From Herbidospora mongoliensis (GTDB lineage Bacteria > Actinomycetota > Actinomycetes > Streptosporangiales > Streptosporangiaceae): a stretch of 64,000 bases of DNA. A program made the translations under genes and the position numbers. The stretch lies in the NCBI RefSeq assembly GCF_001570545.1, contig NZ_BBXD01000019.1:248001-312000 (forward strand), in the 5' to 3' direction. The notes under the pieces were generated by a model. The model was not told the origin of the DNA, did not search any database, and saw nothing but the letters and a program-made list of their open reading frames with translations. Shown one piece after another: positions 17,529 through 25,156 of the stretch (its first letter is position 1; each line of letters begins with the position of its first letter).

Positions 17529-18284
17529 TTACTGGTGCAGGTCACGGATCCCGGCGAGCAGGGTCGGCGCCAGATCCGGTAGGGAAACAAGGATATCCGG
17601 CAACGAGGGGTCGGCCCGGTTGTAGATCAGTTCTGACCCGTCGATCCGGCTCGCATGGGCTCCCGCGGCCAGCGCCACGGCCACCGGAGCGGCCGAGTCC
17701 CATTCGTACTGCCCACCCGCGTGGACGTATGCCTCCACCTGACCGGTCAGCACGGCGGCGATCTTCGCGCCGGCGCTGCCGATCGGGACGAGGTCGGCCC
17801 CCACCAGGTAGGCGAGCTTCTGGACGAACTCGGGCGGCCGGGTGCGGGACACCGCGATCCGGATGCGCTGGTTGTTGTTGACCGGGAGCTTGGGCGGGTT
17901 GGCCGTGGTCAGGGTCGCGCCCTGGGCCGGCAGCGCGATGGCGCCGGCGGCGAGCTTGCCGTCTTCCCACAGCGCGACGTGAACGGCCCAGTCGACCCGG
18001 CCGGCCTCGGAGAACTCACGGGTGCCGTCGAGCGGGTCGACGATCCAGACCCGGTTGGCGGAAAGACGCGCGACCTCGGTGCGCGCGCCCTCTTCCGACA
18101 GGATGTGGTCGCTGGGACGGAGCCGTCCGAGCGACTCGACGAGGAATTCGTGGGAGGACTGGTCTCCGGCGTCCTTCAGCGCTTTCGCGTCGTCGAAGCC
18201 GAGCTGGGCCCGCAGGCGGAGCAGTCTCTCACCCGCCTCCGTCGCGAGGTCTCCGGCGAGGGCGTGATCGTCTCTGATGCTCAT
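17529..18284 (-). CDS. cysQ: 3'(2'),5'-bisphosphate nucleotidase (PAP phosphatase)
   Basis: The 251-residue inositol-monophosphatase-fold protein has the metal motifs EEG (ILSEEGA), VWIVDPLDGTREFSE, and late EWDSAAPVAVALAAGA. CysQ hydrolyses PAP, the inhibitory by-product of every sulfotransferase, to AMP. Its place directly before cysD and cysN and after the glycosylphosphotransferase fits that role. ATG 18284 is preferred; GTG 18287 is in frame. Only 6 bp separate it from the upstream stop codon. Confidence 0.93.
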   Translation of the reverse strand: MSIRDDHALAGDLATEAGERLLRLRAQLGFDDAKALKDAGDQSSHEFLVESLGRLRPSDHILSEEGARTEVARLSANRVWIVDPLDGTREFSEAGRVDWAVHVALWEDGKLAAGAIALPAQGATLTTANPPKLPVNNNQRIRIAVSRTRPPEFVQKLAYLVGADLVPIGSAGAKIAAVLTGQVEAYVHAGGQYEWDSAAPVAVALAAGAHASRIDGSELIYNRADPSLPDILVSLPDLAPTLLAGIRDLHQ

Positions 18285-18290
18285 CACTAC

Positions 18291-19721
18291 TTAGTAGGCT
18301 CCTGATCCGCGTGCCACGGCCGACCACGTCTTCCACATGATCTGGAGGTCGAGGGTGAGTGACCAGTTTTCCATGTAGCGCAGGTCCAACCGTACCGCTT
18401 CCTCCCACGACAGATCCGATCGGCCGCTGACCTGCCACAAGCCGGTCATCCCCGGCCTGACAAGAAGTCGTCTGCGCACGTCGTCGCCGTAGCGGGCGAC
18501 CTCCTGGGGCAGCGGCGGACGCGGCCCCACCAGCGACATGTCGCCTTTGACGACGTTCACGAGCTGCGGCAGTTCGTCGAGCGAGTGACGGCGCAGGAAG
18601 GCGCCGACGCGGGTGACGCGGGGGTCGTTCCTGACCTTGAAGAGCACGCCGTCGGCGTCGCTGACCAGCTCGACCTTGCGGCTCTCGGCGTCGAGCCCCA
18701 TCGTGCGGAACTTGACGATGGTGAACGTCTTCCCGTCCTTGCCGACGCGGGTCTGCCGGAAGTAGGCGGGGCCGGAGCTGGTGGTTCTGACGGCGACCGC
18801 GATGATCAGGAACAGCGGAGACAGGGTGATCAGCCCGAGACCCGCGACGACGCGGTCGAAGACGTCCTTGATCAGCCGCCGTCCTCCCGCCAGTTCGGGG
18901 TGCTCGACGTGCAGGAGCGGCATGCCCGCGACCGGCCTGATGGTCGTACGCGGCCCCGCGACCTCCATCAGCGCCGGGGCCACCACCAGATCGGTGCGCG
19001 ACTTCTCCAGCCGCCAGGCGAGCCTCCTCAGCGCCGACCCGTCGAACTCCGGGCAGGCCAGCACCGCGACGGTGTCGGCGCCGATCTGGTCGACGGCGAT
19101 CGGGACGTCGGAGAACCCGCCCAGGACGGGCACGCCCACCTCGTCGTCGGAGGCGCTGTCATCGGGGAGACAGGCCCCGACGATGTGCATGCCGTGGTAG
19201 CGCTCGCGCTTGAGCAGCGTGATGAGGCTCGCCACCGACTCCTTGTGGCCCACGGCGATGACCCGCCTCATGCACTGGAGTTTCGTCCGCTTCCGGTGCA
19301 GCCTGCGCCTCAGGGCATATCGGGCAAGCAACGTGAAAACCGTCATCAGTGGTAACGCGATGATAACGTAACCCCGTGCGACGTCGATCTTGGTCACATA
19401 CGATCCGACGGCGACGGCGGCCGTGAGCATCATCCCGGCCCGCGCGACCCGCCGGAACTCCTCCGACCCGACCCCGGCGAACCGAGGCTCGTAGGCCCGG
19501 CTCAACCCGACCACCACGACCCACAAAACCGGCAACGCACCACTTAACACGGCGTATGGCTCGACGTAGGGAGTAACCTCACCGAACCGGACGACGACCG
19601 CGAGCCCACCGGCGAGGAGAGCGCACAGGATGTCGGAGACGACCACCATGGCCCGATATCGCGCCGCCCACCCGGGCCCCACGCGCCTGATGGCCGTCTT
19701 CGGCCGCTCGACAACTGTCAC
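18291..19721 (-). CDS. Polyprenyl glycosylphosphotransferase starting the polysaccharide (WbaP/CpsE type)
   Basis: The 476-residue protein has about four to five N-terminal membrane segments (about 25-135), a Rossmann-like CoA-binding-type region, then one helix and the bacterial sugar-transferase domain (about 280-476). That domain includes DVFDRVVAGLGLITLSPLF, YFRQTRVGKDGKTFTIVKF, RRHSLDELPQL and MSLVGPRPPLP. It transfers a sugar-1-phosphate to undecaprenyl phosphate. GTG 19721 has AAAGGGGGC 7 nt upstream. It heads the operon with cysQ, cysD and cysN, a direct link between glycan initiation and sulfate activation. Confidence 0.93.
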   Translation of the reverse strand: MTVVERPKTAIRRVGPGWAARYRAMVVVSDILCALLAGGLAVVVRFGEVTPYVEPYAVLSGALPVLWVVVVGLSRAYEPRFAGVGSEEFRRVARAGMMLTAAVAVGSYVTKIDVARGYVIIALPLMTVFTLLARYALRRRLHRKRTKLQCMRRVIAVGHKESVASLITLLKRERYHGMHIVGACLPDDSASDDEVGVPVLGGFSDVPIAVDQIGADTVAVLACPEFDGSALRRLAWRLEKSRTDLVVAPALMEVAGPRTTIRPVAGMPLLHVEHPELAGGRRLIKDVFDRVVAGLGLITLSPLFLIIAVAVRTTSSGPAYFRQTRVGKDGKTFTIVKFRTMGLDAESRKVELVSDADGVLFKVRNDPRVTRVGAFLRRHSLDELPQLVNVVKGDMSLVGPRPPLPQEVARYGDDVRRRLLVRPGMTGLWQVSGRSDLSWEEAVRLDLRYMENWSLTLDLQIMWKTWSAVARGSGAY

Positions 19722-19732
19722 CCACGCGCCCC

Positions 19733-19754
19733 CTTTACCGAACGTTTACCGACC
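19733..19754 (+). promoter_or_regulatory. Tandem 11-nt PHO-box-like direct repeat before the glycosylphosphotransferase operon
   Basis: CTTTACCGAAC (19733-19743) and GTTTACCGACC (19744-19754) are adjacent 11-mers matching at 9 of 11 positions. They resemble the GTTCACC-N4 unit bound by PhoP in actinobacteria. The site is 12-33 bp upstream of the glycosylphosphotransferase start and 36-57 bp upstream of the divergent exonuclease. The closeness to the start codon is unusual for an activator site and could mean repression. Confidence 0.5.
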
Positions 19755-19769
19755 GCAGGAATGCTAGCG
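19740..19769 (+). promoter_or_regulatory. Putative promoter of the exonuclease gene (GAACG-N18-GCTAGCG)
   Basis: GAACG at 19740-19744 and GCTAGCG at 19763-19769, followed by CCAGC, match the element in front of sulfotransferase 3 with 2 bases more spacer. It lies 20 nt upstream of GTG 19790. The shared right part (GCTAGCG-Y-CAGC) is the main evidence. Confidence 0.38.
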
Positions 19770-19789
19770 CCAGCTCCCCGGAGAATTCA

Positions 19790-20362
19790 GTGAAAGCCGA
19801 GACGTACATTTCTGTCGACATCGAGGCGGATGGCCCCATTCCCGGCCCGTATTCCATGGTTAGTTTCGGAATGACGGTGGCGGGGAAGCGACTGGGCCGC
19901 GGCTTCACCCGGAGCGACCCGACGCTGACGACCTTCTACGCGGAGCTCCGCCCGATCAGCGACGCCTTCGTCCAGTCGGCCCTGGACGTGAGCGGCCTCG
20001 ACCGTGACCTGCTCCTCCGCGAGGGCCAGGACCCCAAAGAGGCGATGGAGTCGGCGGCCGCATGGGTACGGAAGGTGTGCGACGGGACGACTCCGGTGCT
20101 GGTGGCGTTTCCGTTGTCGTTCGACTGGATGTGGATTTACTGGTACTTCATGAATTTCACCGGCGATTCGCCGTTCGGACATTCCAGGGCGATGGACATC
20201 AAGACCCTTTACGCCGCGAAGGCGGGGGTTCCACTCACGTGGTCATCGAAACGACAGATGCCGAAAGAGCTTCGTTCCACCCATCCCCACTCACATCACG
20301 CGCTGGACGACGCGATCGAACAGGCGGACCTGTTCCAGAACATCATGGAATGGCGCGTTTGA
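19790..20362 (+). CDS. DEDDh-type 3'-5' exonuclease domain protein
   Basis: The 190-residue single-domain protein has the exonuclease motifs in order. ExoI is YISVDIEADGP (Asp and Glu), an Asp sits in FPLSFDWMW for ExoII, and ExoIII is HHALDDAIEQADLF (His and Asp). All metal ligands of the DnaQ/oligoribonuclease superfamily appear to be kept. The substrate (RNA or DNA) is not clear. GTG 19790 has GGAGA 5 nt upstream. It is divergent from the glycosylphosphotransferase operon and converges on the zinc-finger regulator with a 4-bp gap. Confidence 0.78.
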   Translation: MKAETYISVDIEADGPIPGPYSMVSFGMTVAGKRLGRGFTRSDPTLTTFYAELRPISDAFVQSALDVSGLDRDLLLREGQDPKEAMESAAAWVRKVCDGTTPVLVAFPLSFDWMWIYWYFMNFTGDSPFGHSRAMDIKTLYAAKAGVPLTWSSKRQMPKELRSTHPHSHHALDDAIEQADLFQNIMEWRV

Positions 20363-20366
20363 TCTT

Positions 20367-20738
20367 TTATTCTTCTCCCGAGAAGCGTTCCCAAGCTGAC
20401 TGACGGGTGATGCCGAGGGCCTCCCCCAGCTTCGCCCAGGTGACTCCCCGGCGGCGTAGTTCCCGCACCCAGGCGGTGAGGTCGGTCTCGGTGGCGTCGA
20501 TGTGGGCGGCGACGCGGGGGATGTGACTCAGCATCTCCTCGTCGGAGAGCGAGTTCCAGATCGGGAGTTTCGGCTTGTCGGGGCTGTCTTCGCCGGTCGC
20601 GGCGCTCTGCTCGATGACCGTCGCGGCCAGGCTCACGCACTGGTCGCAGATGTAGACACCCGGGCCGGCGACGATCCGTTCGACCTCGTTCTCAGGCTTG
20701 CCGCAGAACGAGCAGCGGATCCGCACGTCTGTCGTCAT
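20367..20738 (-). CDS. ClpX-type zinc-finger protein with helix-turn-helix
   Basis: The 123-residue protein starts with a ClpX-like C4 zinc finger ([15 protein letters not shown], then YICDQC; Cys pairs 18 residues apart) and ends with a helix-turn-helix, [22 protein letters not shown]. It has no AAA+ part. It is likely a small DNA-binding regulator; the ClpX-like finger may mediate dimerisation or contact with Clp substrates. A perfect GTCAGGG-N3-CCCTGAC palindrome lies 16 bp upstream of its start, which fits self-regulation. The function is inferred from architecture. Confidence 0.75.
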   Translation of the reverse strand: MTTDVRIRCSFCGKPENEVERIVAGPGVYICDQCVSLAATVIEQSAATGEDSPDKPKLPIWNSLSDEEMLSHIPRVAAHIDATETDLTAWVRELRRRGVTWAKLGEALGITRQSAWERFSGEE

Positions 20739-20753
20739 GGGAGGCTCCTATTC

Positions 20754-20770
20754 GTCAGGGATACCCTGAC
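20754..20770. promoter_or_regulatory. Perfect palindrome GTCAGGG-ATA-CCCTGAC, probable operator
   Basis: A 7-bp inverted repeat with a 3-bp centre lies 16 bp upstream of the zinc-finger/HTH gene start. A second, near-identical copy sits 27 bp away (centre to centre). The position suggests autorepression by the HTH protein. Confidence 0.6.
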
Positions 20771-20780
20771 AAATTAGCGC

Positions 20781-20797
20781 GTCAGGGTTTGCCTGAC
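20781..20797. promoter_or_regulatory. Imperfect second copy GTCAGGG-TTT-GCCTGAC
   Basis: It differs from the first palindrome at one arm base and spans the stop codon of the MFS gene (TGA at 20784-20782). The tandem arrangement with the copy at 20754-20770 supports a protein-binding site rather than a terminator. No T-run follows. Confidence 0.5.
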
Positions 20798-21969
20798 AAC
20801 CCGGTGAGCAGGATGAGCACTCCGGCCGCCGCGATCGCCTCGCGCAGGCCGATGACGGCGGCCAGCAGACCCCAGAGGGCGGTCAGGACCGCGATGCTGC
20901 CGCTGGTGCTGACCGACCACGCGGTCAGGGTGCGGGCGACCCGGTCGGGGGCGATCTGCTCCAGCCGGTAGGTGGCCACGACCGGGTTGAACACCGCGCA
21001 GCAGGTCACCAGGCCGAACTGGATGACGATCACCAGCACGATCCCCGGAAGCCCCGACTGCACGAACGCCAGCCAGAAGGGCCAGCACACCCGCAGCGCC
21101 CCGGCCGCGCGCAGCACCGCGCGCTGCCCGTACCGCGCCACCAGCCGCCGTGCCAGCCTGGCCCCGATGAGACCGCCGACGCACGGCAGGGCGAAGACCA
21201 GCCCGTACTGCCACGCGGCGAAGCCGAGCCGGTCCAGCAGGAGGACGGCGAGGAGCGGCTCAGTCGCCATCAGCAGGCCGTTGAAGAAGACCACGTTGAG
21301 GAACAGCCGCCGCAGTGGCCGGTGGGCCAGGATGTCGCGCCACCCTTCGACCAGGTCGGCGGGCCGCAGCCGCGCTTCGTTCCGCGCCGGACGCGGCTCG
21401 TCGCCGCCGATCGCCCGGACGAACGACGCCGATACCAGATAGCTGACCGCGTCCGCCAGCACCGTCACGACCGGACCGAACACCCCGATCGCGAGCCCGC
21501 CGAGCGGCGGCCCGACCACGCTCGCCGACCACATGGTGGACTCCAGCCGGCTGTTCGCGACGAGCAGGTCCTCCCGGGGGAGCAGCGTCTTCAGGAAGGC
21601 CCCCGAGGCGGCGTTGAAAGCGATCTTCGCCGCGGCGGCGATGACGGAGACGACCAGGAGCTGGCCGAAGGAGAGCCACCCGAACACGAACGCGACGGGG
21701 ACGCTGACGAGGGCCGCGAACCGGATCAGGTCCATCGCGACCATCACCTGCCGCTTACGCCGGCCCTCCACCCACGGTCCGAGCGGCACCGCGACGACCG
21801 CCCCCACGGCCAGCCCGACGGCCGACAGCACCGACACCTGCGCCGGCCCCACCTCCAGCACCAGCACCGCGATCAGCGAAAACGCCCCGAACCCCAGCCA
21901 CGTGCCATAGGTACTGACCGCGTAAGCCGCCCACAACCACCTGAATCGCCGATCCACGACAGGTATCAA
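20782..21969 (-). CDS. Major facilitator superfamily transporter (MFS exporter)
   Basis: The 395-residue protein has about 12 membrane segments and opens RFRWLWAAYAVSTYGTWLGFGAFSLI, typical of DHA1/MFS_3-type exporters. A central charged loop (GGDEPRPARNEARLRPADL) separates two six-helix halves. PREDLLVANSRLESTMWSASVVGPPLGG is the usual block after helix 4. It is divergent from a LysR regulator with an inverted-repeat-rich region between them, so it is probably that regulator's target. The substrate is unknown. Confidence 0.85.
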   Translation of the reverse strand: MIPVVDRRFRWLWAAYAVSTYGTWLGFGAFSLIAVLVLEVGPAQVSVLSAVGLAVGAVVAVPLGPWVEGRRKRQVMVAMDLIRFAALVSVPVAFVFGWLSFGQLLVVSVIAAAAKIAFNAASGAFLKTLLPREDLLVANSRLESTMWSASVVGPPLGGLAIGVFGPVVTVLADAVSYLVSASFVRAIGGDEPRPARNEARLRPADLVEGWRDILAHRPLRRLFLNVVFFNGLLMATEPLLAVLLLDRLGFAAWQYGLVFALPCVGGLIGARLARRLVARYGQRAVLRAAGALRVCWPFWLAFVQSGLPGIVLVIVIQFGLVTCCAVFNPVVATYRLEQIAPDRVARTLTAWSVSTSGSIAVLTALWGLLAAVIGLREAIAAAGVLILLTGLSGKP

Positions 21970-21994
21970 ACCGGCCCTTGGACGACACGCTCAA

Positions 21995-22030
21995 ACAACT
22001 TGTGGTCCGAAGCCCACAACCAGAAGTTGT
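21995..22030. promoter_or_regulatory. Nested inverted repeats in the MFS-LysR divergent promoter
   Basis: Outer arms ACAACTT (21995-22001) and AAGTTGT (22024-22030) enclose inner arms TTGTGG (22000-22005) and CCACAA (22014-22019). LysR regulators usually bind such interrupted dyads in divergent promoters. The site is 40-75 bp before the LysR start and 26-61 bp before the MFS start. Confidence 0.55.
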
Positions 22031-22069
22031 GAAGCCCTTGCTCCGCCTGTGACCGGCTAATCTGCCGGG

Positions 22070-22993
22070 GTGGACCTCGACGCCGTACGTACCTTTGTGG
22101 CCGTCGTGGACGCGGGGCGTTTCCAGGACGCCGCCGATGAGCTGGCCGTCACGCAGCAGGCCGTGTCCAAGCGCATCGCCACGTTGGAACGGGTTCTCGG
22201 GGTGAGCCTGTTCACGCGCACCACGCGGGGAGCGCGGGTCACCATCGACGGGCAGGCGTTCCTGCCGCACGCCCGCGACCTCCTCAGGGCCGAAGAGCGG
22301 GCGATGGCCAGCGTCCGTCCCGGGCGCCGGCCGCTGCGGGTCGATGTGATCGGACGGCGGCTCGCCCCCGCAGGCGTGCTGGGCGGGTTCCATCGGGCGT
22401 GTCCCGAGGTCGAGCTCGACGTCGTCACGCTCTTCGACGCCGATGCGGCCATCGAGGCCCTGCGGTCGGGGTCGATCGACGCGTCGTTCCGTGCCGTCGA
22501 CCGGGAGCGGCTTTCCGGTGGCATCGAGGGGGCGCGGGTGTTCGACGAGCCCGTCCATCTGCTGACCGGGCCGGACCATCCGCTCGCCGACGCCCCGGCG
22601 GTCAGTCCGGCCGAGCTCGCGGGGCATCTGATCTGGATGCCCGGCATCGTGGCCGGGACCGAGTGGGCCGCCTACTACGACGACCTCGCCGCCGCGTTCG
22701 GGCTGACCATCGAGGTCACCGGGCCCGGGTTCGGCACCGACCCGCTGCTCGACACGATCGCGGGCTCGCCGGAACTGGCGACCTTCGTCGGGGAGGGGAC
22801 CCGGCTGGTCTGGCCGGTGGAGCAGGGGTTGCGCCGCATTCCCCTACAGGATCCGACCCCGGTCTATCCCCACTCGCTGATCTGGCGCCGGGACAACTCC
22901 CACGGCGCGCTCGCCGCGCTCCGCGCCCATCTCGGCACCACCAGGACCGGGCCCGGCACGTGGACGCCGGAATGGGCTAACGCGGGGGTTTGA
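22070..22993 (+). CDS. LysR-family transcriptional regulator
   Basis: The 307-residue protein has the N-terminal winged helix ([20 protein letters not shown] and [20 protein letters not shown], about 1-60) and a periplasmic-binding-fold effector domain (about 88-290). The divergent MFS gene and the dyad at 21995-22030 suggest it controls that exporter. The start GTG 22070 gives exactly the standard LysR N-terminus. Its last 17 bases overlap the converging pth gene. The ligand is unknown. Confidence 0.9.
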   Translation: MDLDAVRTFVAVVDAGRFQDAADELAVTQQAVSKRIATLERVLGVSLFTRTTRGARVTIDGQAFLPHARDLLRAEERAMASVRPGRRPLRVDVIGRRLAPAGVLGGFHRACPEVELDVVTLFDADAAIEALRSGSIDASFRAVDRERLSGGIEGARVFDEPVHLLTGPDHPLADAPAVSPAELAGHLIWMPGIVAGTEWAAYYDDLAAAFGLTIEVTGPGFGTDPLLDTIAGSPELATFVGEGTRLVWPVEQGLRRIPLQDPTPVYPHSLIWRRDNSHGALAALRAHLGTTRTGPGTWTPEWANAGV

Positions 22994-23567
22994 CCGGGTT
23001 CAGATCGCCGGCGTGGAACTTGTTCTGGGTGGGCTCCAAGCCGTTGAGCATGAGCGACTCGACCATGTCGGCCGCCCGGTCGACCAGGAACGGCAGGTCC
23101 TTGCGCTCGGCGGTGGCGAAGTCCTTGAGCACGTAGACGGCGGTGTCCATCCGCCCCGGAGGCCGCCCGATCCCGAACCGAAGCCGCAGGTATTCGGGCG
23201 TCAGCGCCTTCGTGATCGACTTCAGCCCGTTGTGCCCGTTGTCGCCGCCGCCCAGCTTGGCGCGCAGCGCACCCCAGGGCACGTCGAGTTCGTCGTGGAC
23301 GACGATGAGGTTGAGCCCGGTCTTGTAGAAGTCGGCGAGGGCCTTCACCGGCCCGCCCGAGAGGTTCATGAACGTCATGGGCTTGGCCAGCACCACCGGA
23401 ACCCCGGCCAGCCGCCCTTCGAGCACCTCCGCGCGGGACTTGTGCGCCTTGAACCGCCCACCGGCGCGCGCGGCCAGTTCGTCGGCCACCATGAAGCCCG
23501 CGTTGTGCCGGTTCCCGGCGTACTCGGGCCCGGGGTTGCCCAGCCCGGCGATCAGCCAGCGGTCCAC
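22977..23567 (-). CDS. pth: Peptidyl-tRNA hydrolase
   Basis: The 196-residue enzyme recycles peptidyl-tRNA dropped from ribosomes. Signatures are [20 protein letters not shown] with the catalytic His, [27 protein letters not shown] and [15 protein letters not shown] 23567 is chosen because GAGGAG lies 7 nt upstream and the protein then starts [13 protein letters not shown], as in homologues. The frame is open to 23582. It follows rplY on the same strand, a conserved pairing, with a hairpin terminator between them. Confidence 0.96.
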   Translation of the reverse strand: MDRWLIAGLGNPGPEYAGNRHNAGFMVADELAARAGGRFKAHKSRAEVLEGRLAGVPVVLAKPMTFMNLSGGPVKALADFYKTGLNLIVVHDELDVPWGALRAKLGGGDNGHNGLKSITKALTPEYLRLRFGIGRPPGRMDTAVYVLKDFATAERKDLPFLVDRAADMVESLMLNGLEPTQNKFHAGDLNPVKPPR

Positions 23568-23589
23568 TGCATGTCTCCTCACACGCGGA

Positions 23590-23624
23590 AAGGTCCCCCA
23601 CAGGATCTCCCTGTGGGGGACCTT
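23590..23624 (-). terminator. Hairpin between rplY and pth
   Basis: A perfect 14-bp stem, AAGGTCCCCCACAG (23590-23603) with CTGTGGGGGACCTT (23611-23624), and a 7-base loop lies just after the rplY stop. The following T-run is weak (TTTCC), so it may attenuate rather than stop transcription into pth. Confidence 0.75.
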
Positions 23625-23635
23625 ACAGAAACGCC

Positions 23636-24256
23636 TTATTCGGCGGCGGGAGCCGACTCGCCCTCGGTGCCCTCGGCGGTGGGGGCCTCGGCGGCCTCCG
23701 AACCGTCGTCGGGCAGCTCGGCGGCCTGCGCACCCAGGACGTGGAGCACCAGGATGTCCGGCTCGACCGCGAGGGTGGTGCCCTCGGGCAGCTTCAGGTC
23801 GCCGGCGTGGACGGCGAAGCCGACGTCCTTGCCGTCGACGTCGATCTCGACACCGGTCGGCAGGTTCGTCGCCTCGGCCTCGACCGAGATCTGCACGAGC
23901 TGCTGGTCGAGGATGGCGCCGTTGACGACGTCACCGGTGACCGTGACCGGCATTTCGATGGTGACCTTCTCGCCGCGGCGAACCAGGATCAGGTCGACGT
24001 GCTCGAGGAAGCCCTTGATCGGGTCACGCTGCACACCCTTGGGGAGGGCGAGCTCGTTGACAGCACCCTCGACGCGGATGAGCACGTTGGGCGTGCGAAG
24101 CGCGAGCAGCAGCTCGTGGCCGGGCATCGTGAGGTGACGGGGCTCGGTGCCGTGACCGTAGAGAACAACCGGCACCCGGTCGGCGCGGCGGATCTTACGG
24201 GCGGCACCCTTGCCGAACTCATTGCGAAGCTCGGAAGCGATCTTGACTTCGGACAC
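23636..24256 (-). CDS. rplY: 50S ribosomal protein L25, general stress protein Ctc type
   Basis: The 206-residue protein binds 5S rRNA. It has the L25 N-terminal domain ([21 protein letters not shown], then [16 protein letters not shown]) and the TL5/Ctc C-terminal beta domain (about 100-180). It ends in an acidic Ala/Glu/Pro tail. GTG 24256 has AGGAGA 5 nt upstream. In many actinobacteria prs, rplY and pth are neighbours; here 3.3 kb separate rplY from prs. Confidence 0.95.
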   Translation of the reverse strand: MSEVKIASELRNEFGKGAARKIRRADRVPVVLYGHGTEPRHLTMPGHELLLALRTPNVLIRVEGAVNELALPKGVQRDPIKGFLEHVDLILVRRGEKVTIEMPVTVTGDVVNGAILDQQLVQISVEAEATNLPTGVEIDVDGKDVGFAVHAGDLKLPEGTTLAVEPDILVLHVLGAQAAELPDDGSEAAEAPTAEGTEGESAPAAE

Positions 24257-24403
24257 GACGATCTCCTAGGGATCTCGGTTTCGGGTTAGCGCCCACCCTC
24301 ACCCGCCCTAGCGGAAGGCGTTACGGGCACTCCTTCGAGTCTACCGGCTGGCGAGAGGCCACTTGCCTGACCAGCTCCGGCATCCGGCGGCTACGCATGT
24401 TTA

Positions 24404-24416
24404 GGTCATTGTGACC
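24404..24416. promoter_or_regulatory. Palindrome GGTCA-TTG-TGACC upstream of the Nudix regulator
   Basis: This perfect 5-bp-arm palindrome is 17 bp before GTG 24434. The same arms with centre ATA recur at 27561-27573 before the operon that converges on this gene. It is probably the operator of the Nudix-type regulator. Confidence 0.6.
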
Positions 24417-24433
24417 ATAGCTATCCTGGGGAA

Positions 24434-25156
24434 GTGATCCATGATCGGGAACAGAAGTACGACGGAACGGTTCCGGCTGCGGTGACGGTCGACCTGGTGA
24501 TTTTCACGATCCGGGACGCCGCTCTCCACGTACTTCTCATACGGCGTGGCAAGCCTCCTTTCGAAGGTGAATTCACTCTTCCCGGCGGATTCGTCCGGGT
24601 CGGCGAGAACCTCGACGAGGCCGCGCTCCGGGAACTGGAGGAGGAGACCGGCGTCGACGGCCGCACCCTCCATCTCGAGCAGCTGCGGACCTTCGGCGAT
24701 TCCGGCCGCGACCCCCGGTGCAGGACCTACACGGTCGCCTACCTCGCGCTCGGCCCCGATCTGCCGATTCCGGTCGCGGGCACCGACGCGCGCGAGGCCC
24801 ACTGGGTTCCCGTGAGCACGGCGCTGTCCCCCACCGTGTTGCACGCCTTCGACCACGCCGAGATCCTCAAGGAGGGCCTCGACCGGGCGCGGGCCAAGCT
24901 CGAGTACACGACCGTGGCGGCGGCCTTCTGCCGGGAGCCCTTCACCCTCGCCGACCTACGCCATGTCTACGAGGTGACGTGGGGTTTCCCCCTCGATCCG
25001 AGCAACTTCCGGCGGAAGGTCACCAAAGCGGTCGACTTCGTCCGCGCGACCGGAGAGTTCCGCTCACTGGAGGTCGGCCGCCCGGCCGCGCTGTATCGGC
25101 GCGGGCAGGCGGAGAACCTGTTCCCCCCGATGACCCGCGCCGATCACAACAGTTAG
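24434..25156 (+). CDS. Nudix-domain regulator, NrtR-like, with intact Nudix box
   Basis: The 240-residue protein has a Nudix domain (about 10-145) with a complete box (G-x5-E-x7-RELEEETGV, from GFVRVGE). The C-terminal winged helix (about 160-235) includes FTLADLRHVYEVTWGFPLDP and SNFRRKV. NrtR-family proteins bind ADP-ribose-type ligands and repress NAD metabolism or transport genes. Many have a broken Nudix box; this one could still hydrolyse its ligand. The start is GTG 24434. Its stop overlaps that of the converging nucleosidase gene. The cognate ligand is inferred only. Confidence 0.82.
   Translation: MIHDREQKYDGTVPAAVTVDLVIFTIRDAALHVLLIRRGKPPFEGEFTLPGGFVRVGENLDEAALRELEEETGVDGRTLHLEQLRTFGDSGRDPRCRTYTVAYLALGPDLPIPVAGTDAREAHWVPVSTALSPTVLHAFDHAEILKEGLDRARAKLEYTTVAAAFCREPFTLADLRHVYEVTWGFPLDPSNFRRKVTKAVDFVRATGEFRSLEVGRPAALYRRGQAENLFPPMTRADHNS

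Noticed and set aside
23590-23624. 14-bp stem after rplY as a riboswitch or attenuator of pth
   Set aside because: It is a simple perfect hairpin with no aptamer-like features. An intergenic terminator or mRNA stabiliser is the simpler reading.
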